A DNA stretch of 64,000 bases from the NCBI RefSeq assembly GCF_032854445.1, contig NC_088300.1:21125608-21189607 (forward strand). Direction: 5' to 3'. The DNA comes from Liolophura sinensis (Eukaryota > Mollusca > Polyplacophora > Chitonida > Chitonidae). Both the position numbers and the translations under genes were made by a program. The notes beneath the pieces were generated by a model. That model ran no database searches. It was not told where the DNA came from and worked only from the letters and a program-made list of their open reading frames with translations. Position 1 is the first letter of the stretch, and every line of letters starts with the position of its first letter. Shown in pieces: positions 20,856-32,529 of the stretch.

Positions 20856-23244
20856 AAAAGAAGGCGTCAGTATATATTGTTGTACAACGTCCTTGGAAGC
20901 TTGTAGAAGGTGATTTAGAGGGCTCGTACCGAATCATTCGGGGATAGGGTATATATTTGAGAGAATTAGTCACCAGGACCTGGTGAGGAGTTGTTGGTTT
21001 GTTTTCTCTCTGCGCTTAAGACTATAAAGAAGGGGGAGGGGTTTGATGGCTTGTTAGAGAGCTATTTGACATGCTCCATAAGCGCTGAATTCCCCAAGCA
21101 ATTACAATATTGCGACTTGAGCGGAGAAGAGAAAATGGGTGTTTAGCTGTCTGTGAGGCGGCAGAGATTTTACGGCAGATCAATAAACGTTAACTAATTG
21201 GATCCTCAGTTAGTGGTTTGTATCCAGGCCACTCATCAGAGCACCACTACAGCCAGTCAGCCAAACAACCAATGAAATATTCATAAACAAGCGGTGAAAA
21301 CTAAAAGGCAGTTAGCTCCCTGAAGACCTTGTCGCGTATTAAATCTCCGTGCTCGGCGAGCCTGCTCATAGAGTAGCGGGGTTATTCGAGAAGACGAGTC
21401 CCCATTGAGCAGCAAGTCGATCAGAAGAACAACTCCTCTCCCCGTTTTCTCCGGTTCCACTGCCCTCTCATCTCCCTGTCTCTCTCGTGTTTAAGTCCCA
21501 GAGCAATTCCTGACGTCTCAGCTTTCCTAATGAAACCATTTCTTTTTTTTCTTTCTCGGCACAGATAAAAAGGCTTCGTGTTTCAGGAGGCGCGCGATGT
21601 CGGCTCTGATCTCTATACCTGTTCCGTTAGGTTCGTTTGTCCCCACCCTCGCTCGTCTACCTGCCGAAGGTATGGCATCTACAAACCTCATTGCTATTCC
21701 TGACTTAATTGATCTCGTCTGAGAGGTGGAGAGACGTAGATTTCGGTAGAGGTGCTCCCAACCTGTCTCTCTCCACAACACCCACCTGAACAACCCTACA
21801 GAAATCACGTTCTCCGAAAGCGTCCTCACAACGCCGCGCCCTTTCATGCTTTTGTGTGGACATTTTGCTCAGCGCTTTCCGAAGGTGACAGTTTTCTAAA
21901 GGTTGATTGTCGTGTCGTCGTCAGATGGGTGAACCCTAGACCCCGGCCCCCGTGATTGATGAAGTCTCCCTCTCGGACCGGCTATATTCTCCACATCCTT
22001 ACCGTTCTCCTTCAATTATCTTTGTATGACAACACGCTCTTCGACGGTGTCATCTTACCGTGTTGTATTTACCTAGGTCGGGGAGACGGCAATCTTCTTT
22101 TTCTCACCCGGCCCTCGCTCCCCAATGTCACATACAAATACCATTTAAGGCGATCCTAGGGAAAGTGATAGGGAGCATAGTTAAATGTGAAGTGTACAAT
22201 GTGTGTCGGAGGGTAGGACACGCGATACCGTCGACTATTCTCTCACCGCCAGCTAGAGACGGACGGCCACTCGCTTAGACAGTCCGTCTGCTATGATATG
22301 TTTGAATTGTACACAATCGCAGGGGATATCTTCTAATGTCAACGCTCGCAGGAATACAGTTGCCGATCGGCGTGATTTTTACATCTTAGTCTGTCTACTT
22401 CCGCGCTCTATATCCTGGTCCACTATATACCTGGCAATCAGAAGGTATAGGGTTGATGTAAGTTACGGACGCCGACGTCGTACAGGTTTTACTTGGGATA
22501 CGTTTCGGAAATAGAAAAACGGCGGCCCCTAAGACTTCTCAGCCATGTTCTGTCCGCATGGGAACTGACGCACACGTGTGGGGAAATTTGGCAAACGTCT
22601 GTAATCAAGTATTCTGGTCCTGTATCAAATGCTGTCAAGAAACAGTTCCGAAGAGGACGCAAGACTCGTGAATGGAGCGAGAAATCTTTACCCAGTTCAT
22701 AAATCCATTGACCAAACAAGCCCGCCTGCTGAACGAACCTAATATATTCATAGTCACACAGTCTACTCAGAATTTGAAAATGAAAACACATTGTACTGGT
22801 TGGCAACAAAAGATTCACAAAATCGAGTAATGATGATATAAATTAAAACGTTTGCCTGTTGATTAGACAGCTCACGTGAGCGTTTACTGATCAAACAGTG
22901 ACGTACAGGTCACATGACCCTTGCACGAGACATCTTCCTGGCCACAAACTTCGCTTAGAGTTTTTTCCAGATTAGACTAAAGACGGACTAATTACAAACT
23001 CCTTGCCAACACAAAGACATCAATTTTTTTTCCATTATCACTTTGCTGACCAAGAAATGTAAACAGATGAATTTATGAAATGAAGTTGGCAACATTGTTA
23101 GCCAACCAAACTAAACAGAATGTTTTCATCTGGAGAATGAAGATGGTTTCAATGCAGACGGTTTGAGCAGGGCGACTATGGCCTGAAAGATATCAAAATC
23201 TTTAATGCAAATACATTTATATCAGAAAAAACGAATTCACGCGC
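20856..23244. other. no gene recognised; long GC-richer, pyrimidine-biased unique block
   Basis: From about 21,300 to 22,720 the sequence is richer in GC and C/T than its surroundings, and several short open frames overlap on both strands. I recognise no domain in any of them, and the overlap on both strands argues against coding. It could be an enhancer-rich block or a noncoding transcript. The flanks are AT-rich. Confidence 0.4.
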
Positions 23245-23560
23245 GATTGTCGTTATATGCTGATGATGAAGATTACCCCGCCAGGTAGAAATAGTATATT
23301 GCATCTATATGATGATGACAAAGATAACGCGGACAGGTAGAGAGAGTTTTGCCCTTATATGCTGATTACGAAGAGGCAGAGAGAGTTTTGTCGTTATATG
23401 GCGATGGCGAAGATCGTACTGCCAAGTAGAGAGAGATTTGTGATTATATGCTGATTACGCATTTAAACCCGCAAGGGAGAAAGATTATTGCATCTGTATG
23501 CTGCTGACGAAGATGGTGCAGCCAGGTAGAGAGAGCTTTGTTGTTATATGCTGTTTTGCA
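23245..23560. repeat. ~50-bp degenerate tandem repeat
   Basis: Units resemble TTATATGCTGATGACGAAGA followed by a variable segment and CAGGTAGAGAGAGTTTTGTC. The TATATGC-type anchor occurs at about 23254, 23307, 23356, 23395, 23445, 23496 and 23545. More diverged relatives continue at 23,760-23,910. Confidence 0.75.
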
Positions 23561-25360
23561 TCAACATGCTCACAATCAAGAGAGTTTGAACATAAAGGGT
23601 TAATTTTTTACAAACTATTGCCACGAAATTGCTGAAATGCTGTCCTGGCTGTTTAAATCTAGAATCATTTATGCTAAACGTAAGCAAAAATTGTCAGATA
23701 TATGTCCTTGTATGTGAATGTTATGTGTTATGTGGATTGCCAACAACACCATCACTATGGGTACACGGGTAGGATTTTGTAGCTATGCTGATTACCATAC
23801 ACATGAACGCCGACACGGACAGGTAGGCAGCGCCTTACCGTTATCTGCTAATTACTTAGAGAACTGATGCAGTCAGGGAGTGAGAAAGAGTTGCTGATTA
23901 CCGAAAACAGCTCGATCCCTTGAGGTGGGAGTATTGCGGTTATCTACAACCTCATCCTACTTCCCAAGATCAGAGCTACCGAGGGAGACAGCTAGAGGCT
24001 TGTTATGCCCTTATCATTTAACAGCGTTATCAATATATACTCCTATTTATTAAGAACCTCTTAACTTATCAGTTTGAAGAGAACATCTGTTCAGCCCTCT
24101 TCTCGTCTCTATTAACAGAATGTCAAATGCTCTGTTATAAACTGAAGCGTTCAGTTGAATGGAGTACGGAGGATTTCTGTCGTCCTCTCAGGGGAGCCGA
24201 TGTGCGGGCGAAGGCCCAGCGTTATCACATCGGATTACACACTCGTACAGCAGCTTTACACGCCTTCTGAATTCTGGTAATCACGACTCTTCTGCCCCAT
24301 TCCTGACCGATCCCCGTCTCACGGGATCGTCTCTGTTAAGAGTTTCTAACATGCCCATGCTTCGGGTTAGTGCCCGTCACACGCGGGTAGATGTTGCTCT
24401 TTGCGATGCTCCGCCAATGCACAGTGGTCCGCGAACCATTCAAAACGCCATGCTCGTTATGGACATGTAACGCCAAACATCGTATTGATCTCTAGCTGAT
24501 AACGGTAATGAATCTTGTCCTAATTACTTGTTTTACACATTTTAACAAATTAGTTCTGGAATCAATGCTTTCGAGTCACGTCAAGCAGGGGAAGTGGCTG
24601 CCAAACAATCCCAACCCACCTGGTCGGAGGGGAACAGACGGAGTGACTTACCGCACAATATGCTCGCTGACGTGTGGTTTAATCATCAATCAACCACATC
24701 AATTAGGATAATTTCATTTCATTAAAGACATAAAAGGCACACGTGTGTATATTTGTTCAAATACGTTTGGCCGTTTTGCGGCACCATTATCCCATGTGCG
24801 CGGATGTTTATCTGAACATCTAGAGCCACTACACGATGCACGAAAAAATAGGGCTTCCTCAATTTTATAAATGGAAACTAAGTAAAATTGTACATTTGTA
24901 TATGTCACTCCTCAAACGGTCAGTGTCACTCTTCAACTTTGAAATACTACACATTAATTTCTCAAGTTATGAATGTTAAAAATTGAGAATTAATGAATTA
25001 GCCGTTTTAATTTAATACATTTTCATACATTATATAAAGGAAATTTGGTATTATACGTTTTTAATTAATGCGGATATCATACTGCAAAGAGAAGCTAAGG
25101 GTGGCCAGCCTTCCTTGATATTGTGAATGAAGATAAAACTGGTATTCAGTGTAATATTAATATCCATCTTGAAGAGAAAATATGTACTCGAGGTAAGACA
25201 ACAGTGATGCTTATATATAAACGTGTGGATGGGGTTATGCAAGTATCTTTATTATACCTCATAGGGTAATTCTCGGTTTCCATTGGTCGACAGACGGTCA
25301 CATGATATTTCGCAAACATGATGTACAATGATCACGCACGCCAAGGAATCCAACGTCCCG
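23561..25360. other. no gene seen
   Basis: Contains diverged outliers of the preceding array (23,760-23,910) and a GC-richer unique block at 24,100-24,460 with a GGATTA site near 24,234. A 103-codon frame in that block has no recognisable domain. The remainder to 25,360 is AT-rich. Confidence 0.45.
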
Positions 25361-25363
25361 CTC

Positions 25364-25435
25364 ACAATCCCACGTTCACGACGTAATATCCAACGATCTC
25401 GTGCTAATATCCAACGATCACGTGCGTTTATTCCA
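25364..25435. repeat. 21-bp short tandem repeat (about 3 units)
   Basis: TAATATCCAACGATC recurs at 25384 and 25405 with diverged flanking units. In one frame the 21-base period yields a seven-residue repeat. This explains the protein-like look of the overlapping open frame without implying a gene. Confidence 0.6.
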
Positions 25436-25591
25436 CAGAAGCTATCTCCCTTTGAGAACTCTTTGGTGTTTGCTTGTTCGCAAAGTAAACAACCGGGCGG
25501 TGGTTTTAGCTCCCTCATCGACGTACAAATTCGGAGATTTAAAGTACAACTCGGAAAGGTACTGTTTTTTTTTCGGTATAATAAAACATAT

Positions 25592-25850
25592 GGTGCATGT
25601 TGTGGGGTGGGATATGAGGAATTGTCATCACTCGACAAGTTATATTCAACTCTGGCTTGGCCCTCGTTGAATATCACTTCTCTCGAGCTGACAATTTCTG
25701 ATTCCTGACATTGTACAGATAGTTCATGCTGTAGGGTGGGACATCAGAAACTGTGATCACTCGAGAAGTTATGTTCAACTCGGGCTTGGCCCTCGTTGAA
25801 TATCACCTCTCTCGAGCTGACAGTTCCTGATGTCCGAATGCACTATCTGT
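25592..25850. repeat. two tandem 129-bp foldback (hairpin) sequences
   Basis: Two adjacent copies offset by 129 bases share GGGTGGGA (25605 and 25734), CACTCGA, GGCTTGGCCCTCGTTGAATA (25654 and 25783) and CTCTCGAGCTGACA. Each is an imperfect palindrome. In the second, ACAGATAGT (25715-25723) pairs with ACTATCTGT (25842-25850), GGACATCAG (25739-25747) with CTGATGTCC (25827-25835), and GAAACTGT with ACAGTTC across one bulge. The arms are about 55-60 bases around a central GGCTTGGCC. This could be a foldback element or the terminal part of a MITE that duplicated in tandem. Confidence 0.8.
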
Positions 25851-25915
25851 ATAATGTTTAATACTTAGAAATGACACTTTTTTGAACAGTGGCAATCAAA
25901 GCGCGACTGAGATAG

Positions 25916-25916
<1 letters not shown>

Positions 25917-26007
<91 letters not shown>
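25917..26007. repeat. (TA)n(TG)n compound microsatellite
   Basis: About 26 TA dinucleotides pass directly into about 19 TG dinucleotides. The exact length is likely polymorphic and may be uncertain in the assembly. Confidence 0.97.
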
Positions 26008-26009
<2 letters not shown>

Positions 26010-26799
26010 ATATTTTCCATATAGTCCATATATATAGTCCATATATTTCTTTTTACTAGATAATGATGTCTTACATATTCCTTTGAGAAGATTTAATATG
26101 GATTTGGAACCGTGACATGTGATCATCAATTCGGAATGCACGATTTTCGCGTGGTATACGAATGTCGGACTTACAGCTCACAAATCGGATGAAATAGAAT
26201 AAAAGAGCTACAGATGAAAAAAATCACTTATTTGCTCATGGATCTGCCAGTTGTCAGAAGTGTGATGGGGGCGGGTAAAGCTATGGTTATACATGTATAT
26301 GCAGATGTTACACAGTCCATTTTAACCTCAGAATGGCATGGCCATTTCATAACCCAATTACGGTCCTTACTTATACCAATTACACCGAAGAGAGAAAGAT
26401 CTTTATCATCCCTCTTGGATTGCCAGCTTTAGCTGGTGCTTTTTATTTATACGCTTAAGTGCCCTCCAGGTGAACAGCTTGATGCATTTTCCTTGACTCA
26501 TACCTTGTAATTCCTTAAGAACTCTATGACTTAAACTGAAGTTATCAGATAATTTACCTGTTTGATCTTGAATGGGGACGACACACAACCATGTATATAA
26601 TATATAGACTATATGGCATACCAGCAAAGATGGTCGATAGAAGAATTTGTTGAGAAATTAGAATGTGGATTCACTGAATCGTGTTAACTCTGCATCAAAC
26701 GGATTATTAAGCATCCGCATGAAAATGTAAATGATGTAAATCTCTTCAGGAAATCTACTTGAAGCTATCTGTTTCGTACTTTATATACTTTCTTAGTAC
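26008..26799. other. no gene seen
   Basis: AT-rich sequence with short chance frames. A short duplication, TATAGTCCATATATATAGTC, follows the microsatellite at about 26,018-26,048. Confidence 0.4.
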
Positions 26800-26925
26800 T
26801 TTGGTAGTTGGTGTTAAACGTCGTTTTAGGAAGGACCTTGTGATTATTGACTTGCAACGTCGATCCTGCTTGACGGCTGTTATACGAATGTCTGCTTCGA
26901 CGCATAGACTCACCACATTCCTTCA
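26800..26925 (+). repeat. dispersed repeat family C copy
   Basis: GGTAGTTGGTGTTAAACGTC, GGACCTTGTGATTATTGACT, TGCAACGTCGATCCTGCTTG, ACGGCTGTTATACGAATGTC and TGCTTCGACGCATAGACTCA. This is the clearest copy; related copies are at 19,788, 60,888 and 61,062. Confidence 0.7.
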
Positions 26926-29354
26926 ACAGATATAAGGTATAACGTAGACAGTCTTTGTATATATAGACTGCGGGAAACATATATTTTCTCTGTGATGAAA
27001 CACCTTACCTTTAAAAGGCGAAACCTTTATCTCTATACACCACAGAAAACATTGTCTATGGGGCCTTTCTCTGTAAAACTCTTTGAATTTTGAAAAAAAA
27101 AGTCGATATGTCTCTACTCTTTATGTCTTTATCGTTATACTGGCGAAAAACATTTCATCTGAATTCTTCCATTTATGTGTAAAAATGTTTTAAAGCTCCT
27201 GCTGTTGCAGAAATTTTATGTAAGTGTTCTACAACCAATTCTCTCCGCTCAAAGTACCTCAAAGTTGGCAGGAATACCGACTATTTCATAACCTGCCAGC
27301 TTTTTCTGAATGCTTCACGTGCACATTCACAAGGAAAACTTGACTAAACTCAATTATATAATTCACTCTCACTATAATACAGCGAACACGATGCATTTAG
27401 TGAACACATCTTGTATTAAGGGCTATATAAGACTTGTTTGAAGCATCTAAATATGACATATACCAAAGTCTTCATGACATTATTGGAATCTGCTGATGCT
27501 TCTTCATTCAAGTGGTTATAAGCGGAGAAATTCTTGATCGGATAAAATACTGAATGACGCTTTGCAATATAAAAAAAGCAATGTTTAATATCTTAAAGAA
27601 AGAGCTGTCTTTTATTTCCAACAGGCGACAATTTATTCGAAAATCGCCCATAACACTGCTTCTAAAACTGGCATACACTGTAATTGCTAACGTATGATAT
27701 GTTCAAAGTGTGTTTATTTGGTAAATAAGTGTGTTTATTTCATAAATACATTGTTTGAATTTATAAATACATACAGTTATTTTATCTTAAATACTTACAT
27801 TTATCGTATAAATGCAATCATGCATATTGCTTAAGAATGTTCACCACCAAACCACAAATAATGGAGGAAGTACACATAGATTTGAGGTTTAAAACTTTTA
27901 AGTGATGCCTGACTGGAGATTACAGTTGGATAGAAGTATTTAAATGTTATATGTTTAACATGTTGAATATGAGCTATTTGTATGTTACACGTTAGATGTT
28001 TATACACAGGTAATAAACATATTGGGAGTGTTTATTATCTGTTGCCTAAAATAAACATTCTGAAGTGTTTAGAATATAAACGTGAATAATATTCTATAGG
28101 TGTTAATAGAATGTATGCTTAACATGTTTACAAGTTAAAAGTCTTGTCGACTAAAAATGTTTAAGTGTGATACAATTAAACATTAAGCACGTTTACTTTC
28201 TGTTGCAAAGAGAGGTTTATCGCGCGTTTAAATGCCAAACATCTGCTTTTTCAGTGTATGCAGTTTTAACAGCTACTAAAACAGGTAGCGGGACATAGCA
28301 CTGTGGCATTTAGGTGCTCGACTTCTCACCATGCAATTGGTTCAACCTCGTCATGACGATGATTGCCCATTTGCTTTTCACCAATATAGTATGGAAGTTT
28401 ATGACTGAAACCACTTTTGTGTTTATTTTTGCAAGAAAATGCATGAAGTACTATGCAGCGCCGTTGTTACGACAACGTTTATTGGTCTTAATGGCTGAAG
28501 ATTTCTGATTGGTTGATGGTTGCGGGGAAGGCTACAGTTGTCTACGTGACACGCAGTGATGGTAGTGGCAAGGTATACGTGACTGTCCCAACTCGGCACT
28601 GCACAATTTTCCCTAGGTCTCTCCGCTTTCTTCACCCCCAGCCAGTGGTTCCATCGTATGTGGCTACACGCGGAAGTGACAGCACACGCCTGTCATTTTG
28701 TCATGTGTAAACATCGATACCTTATAATATCAGTGTAACGTAACACGCTCAGTAACCGACAATGTTTACACTGGAATCAAACAAGGAAAGTGTCGGTGAA
28801 AGTAACGATGCAAATACCGAGTTGTCCAAAGTTGCCGGGTATATGCACACATGCGAAATTCACCCATAAGTGCCGGTAAAAGGGTTAATCGGGTAATCGG
28901 ATGATGATACTTTTTAGACCCAACGTTCACGAGGCATACTTTGGAAGCGTGGGAAACTCATGAAATAACCTGTTAAATTAAGTTCTGCGGGACAGTTTTA
29001 ATAAATAACCATATGAGTGGATAATTTACATGGTTTATCGGTCGCTGCCGTCATCCCTAAAGCGTGATACTTACTGGGACACTCTATAATCCAGAATGTC
29101 TCCAGAACGCCCCATCACTTTGTATTGGTGTATAAGGTACATGTGTATAACCCATCAATCTGCTTCCATGAATCCGAAGTAAACCATGTTATTCTTACAC
29201 ACGTACTACACTCTGGCAAATACACATATGTCAATAATAAGCCTCAAAATTCGGTACATATATAGATATATTTCAAAACGTCTAAACATGGTATACCTAA
29301 ATATGGTATATATACAACATTACTATTTCACAACAATTTCGGAATGGGAGGGAG
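26926..29354. other. no gene seen; contains a forkhead-like motif array
   Basis: AT-rich throughout, with the TGTTTA/TAAACA cluster listed separately. A stretch at 28,440-28,700 is GC-richer and includes two close GATTGGTTGATGGTTG-type CCAAT-box-like motifs. No coding sequence was recognised. Confidence 0.4.
27711..28182. promoter_or_regulatory. cluster of 11 TGTTTA/TAAACA motifs (forkhead-like array or inverted-repeat element)
   Basis: TGTTTA or its complement occurs at 27711, 27732, 27952, 27997, 28014, 28029, 28052, 28066, 28125, 28158 and 28177; nine fall within 231 bases. TGTTTA is the core of forkhead (Fox) binding sites. Two pairs are inverted: TAATAAACA (28011-28019) with TGTTTATTA (28029-28037), and TAAACA (28052-28057) with TGTTTA (28066-28071). 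The palindromic layout may instead mean a decayed repetitive element. Function is inferred only. Confidence 0.4.
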
Positions 29355-29355
29355 G

Positions 29356-29607
29356 GGGCTCCGTGGCCGCGAGGGTTAGTACGCCAGCGCGGCGCAGCCT
29401 CTCACCAATGCGATCGCCAGGAGTTCAAGTCCAGCTCCTGCTGCTTCCTCTCACGCCTTATGTGGAAAGGTCTTGCAAAAACCTGAGGATGGTCATGGGT
29501 TTCACCCAGGATCTGCCCGGTTTCCTCCCACCATAATGCTGCCGTCGTCGTATTCTTTAGTACGGCGTAAAACGCCAATCAAATAAATAAATAAAAGAAA
29601 TAAATAG
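29356..29607 (+). repeat. SINE family A copy, near full length
   Basis: GGGGGCTCCGTGGCCGCGAG head, CTCACCAATGCGATCGCC, GGAGTTCAAGTCCAGCTCCT, GGATGGTCATGGGTTTCACC, GGTTTCCTCCCACCATAATG and AGTACGGCGTAAAACGCC, then AATCAAATAAATAAATAAA. It lacks the AATATTC motif and a few short segments present in the 4,259 copy. No clear target-site duplication. Confidence 0.9.
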
Positions 29608-32529
29608 TTTCTGTTATTGCAATACCATGGACATATCGCGGAGAAACGTTTTCGGGAAATTGCTTTTCTGAGGTAAAGTATATGATTTTAAACAGTACAT
29701 GAACGCTTTATTAAGCACGCACACTTTTAAAGGTCCAGTACTATTGATACAACAATATATATTTGTAAATTTCAAAGCCCTCCAATATGTCTGCATGCTT
29801 ATCTACATGTACAGTCCATATACAGTATACCTGTTGCAAAATTTATTAAAATAAGAATGACACTGAATACTTCTTAGATCGTTTCAGAGAGTGAAACTGC
29901 TATAATTCGTCCTATTAATTACACAGAGAAGTATTTGTTAATATCATCAACTTGATGTATTTCCTAAAATTGTTATCTTAACCAATTAATTTCCTTTGTT
30001 TTAATCTATCAAAACATTCACACGATTTCCATTTCCCTGTGCCTATTTACAAGTATATCTAATTTGGTTTGTTATGTTCGGTACTCTTGCTTTTTTAGGA
30101 CTTTCCTTGCTATACATGCATGTATATGGAGACACATTCACCGGATGTTTTTACTCCAAATTCATGTAGTAAAGGTATCTGCATAAGTATATTTATACAA
30201 TTAAATGTTGGTGATTTTAACAATAGAATAAGGTTCAAGCTTTTGGGTAACTCCTTCTATTGCACGGGTGGTGTTGTAAGGCGCTACTGACCTATGTCTC
30301 CCCATATCCCTGGAGAACTGCTGTTTACCAGCCCAACCAGATTACAGCAGATTATCCCAAGCATTATAAAACTGGGGTATTTTTGCTAAGCCCTTAGACC
30401 TGGTTCGAGCACGTCGGCTAATTGTGCAAGACTAGTTTTCTGTGATCATAACAAAGCCCAAGAGTCTCCGCGGAGAAATTTAGGATTTTACTTATCGTCC
30501 TGGCAAAAATACCAGCCCGTGCCAAGTTTGCTCTAAATTTTAATCGGGCATTTTGCAGGTTCTTACGGATTTGCGGTTACCCATTTGTTATAACGTTAAT
30601 CCATATCCGAGAGGATTAAAGGCTGTTGCCGGTCATAACACGTTCTTGTGGACTGGAAACGTTAATCCTGGTTGATCATGTCTTGGGGTGCATATTTGTC
30701 CCGTTATACGCTGCTCAGCTCATGTATAGTGAAATACACCAATATATAGGTGGGTCATAAAAACAAACGTACAGCGTTTATTATATAAGGAGAAGGATTT
30801 CTAAAAAGGTCGTGAACCAACTTGCCCTGTAGATTACTAGAGTGCACTTGATCCATGCTATAAGATGGTCTTTGTTATCGTTTTATGAGAAAAATGTTTT
30901 GTTTTCTGTGTTAAATATACCCGAGAATCTATCCAGAATATATAAACATATGTGTAGTACTGAGTCACCCATCATAAGTATATATAGAAATGTCATCAGA
31001 ATAAAATTTATCCGCCGTTTACGTGTCGAGCTGAAAATGTGTCAAAGAACACATAGCATTTTCTTGCAATATATATGTATAAAACGATATACTAAAAGCT
31101 ATACAAATATTATTTTTCTCTCGACCAAAATATAGACCTATTAAAACTAAAAACAAGCATGTAGTTCCGAAAAAGAAATTTCGTTTGGCGAAATTAATGC
31201 CTGTTTTGTCCAGCTATAGAGACGCATCTTTGCCCATGTAGAGCGAGATCTCTTGGAGAATTAGGTAAAAACAAACGCAAGTTTAATGCATATATATGCA
31301 GCAAAGGTTTAATTTGTTTTTTTGTACCCAGTTTAGGTGATAAAACATCCACAAAAGCAATTTTTTATGTCCATATACCCATGAATTTCGTCCATGACTA
31401 ACCGAGAGTTCTGTTGATTTCAGAATGGAGTTTTGAGGTTTGCTTGGAACATGAGATGATATTCTACTGGAAAAATGAAAGTTTCAGCACCAAAAATAAT
31501 ATTTTGTGACATTTATTTACCTGTAAAAATGCAATTTTGTGAGTGAAATTTGAGTTTATTTAAGGTATATACATACATATTATCAAAGAAAAACAAGAAC
31601 GACAACAACAACAACAGAATACTGTAGAATGAAATCACATGTTTCTATCCAGCGTTTCTTACACATTCGTGTATATTTACGAAGTTATAGCTTGTTTATA
31701 AGTGTTGATACCCTGTGCATTTACGGTATTTATCTTATACTGATTCCATTTCTAACAAGATGTCTTTTATTATTGTATCACTGTATCTCTAAAAACCTTC
31801 TTAATAATTTAGACGTTTTTATACAATATATAAAACAGAAAACTGATATTTTACCTTGACATGCTGTGGAATAGAATATTACAGAATATGTAATATTATA
31901 ATAATGTTATATGGAATATATAAGTATATTACTGTAATGACTTGTACATTAACTAGTTTCATATTTATTCGGTTTTGAAAGTATCAACCAGGACTTGACG
32001 GCTAACAGTAATATAGAGATTAATACATACACACCTATATATGTAAAGATATTAATTTATTTAATTACCTTGTTGATACCGTCTCTCTGCCCTCGAATGA
32101 GCTATGTCATATGTACTGGGTACTTATACAGGCCTATTTGCGTCAGGATATATAAGCTGTGGCTCAAATGCACCATATAGTCTTACATATTTATACCACT
32201 TGTTAAGGAGATTGGCGCAATCATACATTGTGAGCTCTTAATGATGATTAAAGATTTTCCAGAACTACAGCTTATATACAAATATCTCTAGTAAAAGGAA
32301 ACCGCTTAATCAATTACCCGTCAGATTTTCTCTGATGAGGCTATACATATATAGAGAGCACATTAAAGTTAACAGGTCAATCGGGAAATAATGGCGGGAG
32401 ATTAAACAGTTTTCTGAACGACGAATACTGAGATTCAAGGAGTGAGTACTGTATGTAAGACTTCTGAAGGAGATATACATGTGTATGTTTTTTTTTGTAT
32501 TATGACCATTTTCTTTGAAAGTCTTTGTG
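29608..32529. other. no gene seen; GC-richer unique block at 30,240-30,690
   Basis: The block at 30,240-30,690 contrasts with long AT-rich flanks and contains the TAATCC cluster listed separately. The remainder (30,700-32,500) is AT-rich with chance frames and a CAACAACAACAACA stretch near 31,605. Confidence 0.45.
30597..30668. promoter_or_regulatory. cluster of three TAATCC (K50 homeodomain) sites
   Basis: Exact TAATCC at 30597-30602, GGATTA (its complement) at 30613-30618 and TAATCC at 30663-30668. TAATCC is the preferred site of K50 homeodomains such as Otx, whose gene lies 8 kb away. The sites sit in a GC-richer unique block downstream of Otx. This is a candidate auto- or cross-regulatory element; conservation is untested. 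Confidence 0.35.

Noticed and set aside
25252-25677. 141-codon minus-strand open frame, the second-longest in the window
   Set aside because: It runs through a 21-bp tandem repeat (a seven-residue protein repeat) and one arm of a foldback sequence, has no recognised domain and has no splice or promoter context.
25896-26141. 81-codon frame rich in alternating Thr-His and Ile-Tyr
   Set aside because: Translation of the TA/TG microsatellite.
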